This document shows, piece by piece, positions 62,317 through 64,000 of a stretch of 64,000 bases of DNA (position 1 is the first letter of the stretch; the number at the start of each line of letters is the position of its first letter). The stretch is from Cyprinodon diabolis (Eukaryota; Chordata; Actinopteri; Cyprinodontiformes; Cyprinodontidae), in NCBI GenBank assembly GCA_030533445.1, contig JARPUW010000038.1, positions 124,001 to 188,000 of the forward strand, in the 5' to 3' direction. The translations under genes and the position numbers were made by a program. The notes beneath the pieces were generated by a model. The model saw nothing but the letters and a program-made list of their open reading frames with translations, did not search any database and was not told where the DNA came from.

Positions 62317-64000
62317 ACTAACAATATAAAGGAGATTTGAGCAGATGTTTTTGGTTCCAAGCTTCAAATCAGAAGTTGAGGCCAAAACGCTCTTTTCACA
62401 GTGAGATAATGCCATTTTGGCCTCTTGAGTTGTAACAGACAAACCATTAATGATACAGCCATGATCTTTTCTGGCAATCATCTAGAGCTGAAAACTAACA
62501 ATATAAAGTAGATTTGAGCAGATGTTTTTGGTTCCAAGCTTCAAATCGTAAGGTTGAGGCCAAAACGCTCTTTTCACAGTGAGATAATGCCATTTTGGCC
62601 TCTGGAGTTGTAACAGACAAACCATTAATGATACAGCCATGATCTTTTCAGGCAATCATCTAGAGCTGAAAACTAACAATATAAAGTAGATTTGAGCAGA
62701 TGTTTTTGGTTCCAAGCTTCAAATCGTAAGGTTGAGGCCAAAACGCTCTTTTCACAGTGAGATAATGCCATTTTGGCCTCTGGAGTTGTAACAGACAAAC
62801 CATTAATGATACAGCCATGATCTTTTCAGGCAATCACCTAGAGCTGAAAACTAACAATATAAAGTAGATTTGAGCAGATGTTTTTGGTTCCAAGCTTCAA
62901 ATCAGAAGTTGAGGCCAAAACGCTCTTTTCACAGTGAGATAATGCCATTTTGGCCTCTGGAGTTGTAACAGACAAACCATTAATGATACAGCCATGATCT
63001 TTTCTGGCAATCATCTAGAGCTGAAAACTAACAATATAAAGTAGATTTGAGCAGATGTTTTTGGTTCCAAGCTTCAAATCAGAAGGTTGAGGCCAAAACG
63101 CTCTTTTCACAGTGAGATAATGCCATTTTGGCCTCTGGAGTTGTAACAGACAAACCATTAATGATACAGCCATGATCTTTTCTGGCAATCATCTAGAGCT
63201 GAAAACTAACAATATAAAGTAGATTTGAGCAGATGTTTTTGGTTCCAAGCTTCAAATCAGAAGGTTGAGGCCAAAACGCTCTTTTCACAGTGAGATAATG
63301 CCATTTTGGCCTCTGGAGTTGTAACAGACAAACCATTAATGATACAGCCATGATCTTTTCAGGCAATCATCTAGAGCTGAAAACTAACAATATAAAGTAG
63401 ATTTGAGAAGATGTTTTTGGTTCCCAGCTTCAAAACAGAAGGTTGAGGCCAAAACGCTCTTTTCACAGTGAGATAATGCCATTTTGGCCTCTGGAGTTGT
63501 AACAGACAAACCATTAATGATACAGCCATGATCTTTTCAGGCAATCATCTAGAGCTGAAAACTAACAATATAAAGTAGATTTGAGCAGATGTTTTTGGTT
63601 CCAAGCTTCAAATCAGAAGTTGAGGCCAAAACGCACTTTTCACAGTGAGATAATGCCATTTTGGCCTCTGGAGTTGTAACAGACAAACCATTAATGATAC
63701 AGCCATGATCTTTTCTGGCAATCATCTAGAGCTGAAAACTAACAATATAAAGGAGATTTGAGCAGATGTTTTTGGTTCCAAGCTTCAAATCAGAAGGTTG
63801 AGGCCAAAACGCTCTTTTCACAGTGAGATAATGCCATTTTGGCCTCTGGAGTTGTAACAGACAAACCATTAATGATACAGCCATGATCTTTTCTGGCAAT
63901 CATCTAGAGCTGAAAACTAACAATATAAAGTAGATTTGAGCAGATGTTTTTGGTTCCAAGCTTCAAATCAGAAGTTGATGCCAAAACGCTCTTTTCACAG
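62317..64000. repeat. Right-end monomers, array continues beyond window
   Basis: Order: GGAG+CTCTTG; TCGTAAGG with CAGG/ATCATC; TCGTAAGG with CAGG/ATCACC; AGAAGTTG; AGAAGG; AGAAGG; GAGAAG with AACAGAAGG; CGCAC; GGAG; GATGCC (63978, cut by the window end). This resembles about 13.5-15.4 kb and about 19.2-21.1 kb, so another copy of the 32-mer type probably starts here. The monomer at 63383 has TTCCCAGCTT, which destroys its HindIII site. The last monomer starts at 63916 and is truncated at 85 bp. Confidence 0.8.

Larger units (their letters stand above)
1..64000. repeat. Satellite DNA array, 177/178-bp monomer, about 360 head-to-tail copies
   Basis: The same roughly 178-bp sequence repeats without interruption from the first to the last base, always in the same orientation. 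The 178-bp form has AGAAGGTTG near offset 55; the 177-bp form has AGAAGTTG. Monomers are nearly identical and differ mainly at about a dozen diagnostic sites. The first full monomer has 70 G+C in 178 bases (39%). Nearly all copies keep a HindIII site (AAGCTT) about 45 bases in, and those ending ATCATCTAGA also have an XbaI site. There is no flanking unique DNA, gene, transposon or gap, so the array extends beyond both ends. Monomer length near one nucleosome plus linker, homogeneity and HOR structure fit a eukaryotic centromeric or pericentromeric satellite; that role is inferred, not shown. I see no 17-bp CENP-B-box-like sequence. The species is not identifiable from this sequence alone. Confidence 0.98.

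Noticed and set aside
1..64000. CRISPR array
   Set aside because: Repeat units abut with no unique spacers, the unit is 177-178 bp, and there are no cas genes.
1..64000. CENP-B box or telomere repeat within the monomer
   Set aside because: I found no TTCG-centred 17-bp CENP-B-box-like sequence and no TTAGGG or TTTAGGG runs.
1..64000. Assignment to a named plant or fish HindIII satellite
   Set aside because: Length and the HindIII site fit several unrelated families. I could not match the sequence to any from memory with confidence, so a database search would be needed.

Overview
The whole 64-kb window is one uninterrupted satellite-DNA array. A monomer of 177 or 178 bp repeats head to tail about 360 times (64,000 / about 177.6). 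All copies lie in the same orientation. I see no unique flank, gene, RNA gene, transposon or inversion. Nothing looks prokaryotic: no coding density, no operons, no CRISPR spacers. A homogeneous array of nucleosome-sized monomers (about 39% GC, one or two CpG per copy) that runs past both window ends is what a eukaryotic centromeric or pericentromeric satellite block looks like. I cannot name the species. Nearly every monomer carries a HindIII site, so the family should give a roughly 178-bp HindIII ladder. HindIII satellites of similar length are known in both plants and animals.

Monomers differ by a small set of recurring diagnostic variants. I name sites by offset in a monomer that starts at 'actaac': AAAG/GGAG/AGAG/GTAAAG near offset 12; GAGCAG/GAGAAG; GGTTCC/GGTTAC; TCAGAAGG (178 bp), TCAGAAG (177 bp), TCGTAAGG or AACAGAAG(G) near offset 55; GAGGCC/GATGCC; CGCTC/CGCAC; CTCTGG/CTCTTG; TAACAG/TAATAG; TTTTCTGG/TTTTCAGG; ATCATCTA/ATCACCTA/ATCATATA; and GAAAAC/GAAGAC at the monomer junction. 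Strings of these variants recur in the same order, which shows a variable, nested higher-order repeat (HOR) structure.

Layout: 1-5329, mixed monomers, part of it (about 1.4-2.9 kb) related to about 6.9-8.6 kb; 5330-8705 and 8706-12081, a tandem 19-monomer HOR (3,376 bp); 12082-12791, a short linking stretch; 12792-18465 and 18466-23257, two copies of a roughly 5.67-kb, 32-monomer HOR, the first carrying an internal tandem 5-mer; 23258-25565, the end of a block (19708-25565) that recurs about 21 kb away at 40663-46697; 25566-41195, overlapping duplications at 5,329, 7,992 and 4,796 bp; 44390-62316, three successive copies of a roughly 5.3-6.6-kb HOR containing a 1,243-bp 7-monomer sub-HOR in varying copy number; 62317-64000, linking monomers to the window end. 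Spacings measured between rare variants are whole numbers of monomers (5, 7, 12, 15, 19, 27, 30, 32, 37, 45, 118). That is the signature of in-register unequal exchange or replication slippage.

No protein-coding gene is supported. The few long open frames on the minus strand arise because 177 = 3 x 59 and because one rare substitution removes an in-frame TAG. The most useful observations are the nested HOR architecture, a repeated chimeric seam monomer (49537 and 56105) that orders two amplification events, a conserved 10-bp inverted repeat in every monomer, and a cluster of 1-bp indels at 14.6-21.4 kb. I found no convincing new gene system; the interest is in satellite and possible centromere biology and in assembly quality.
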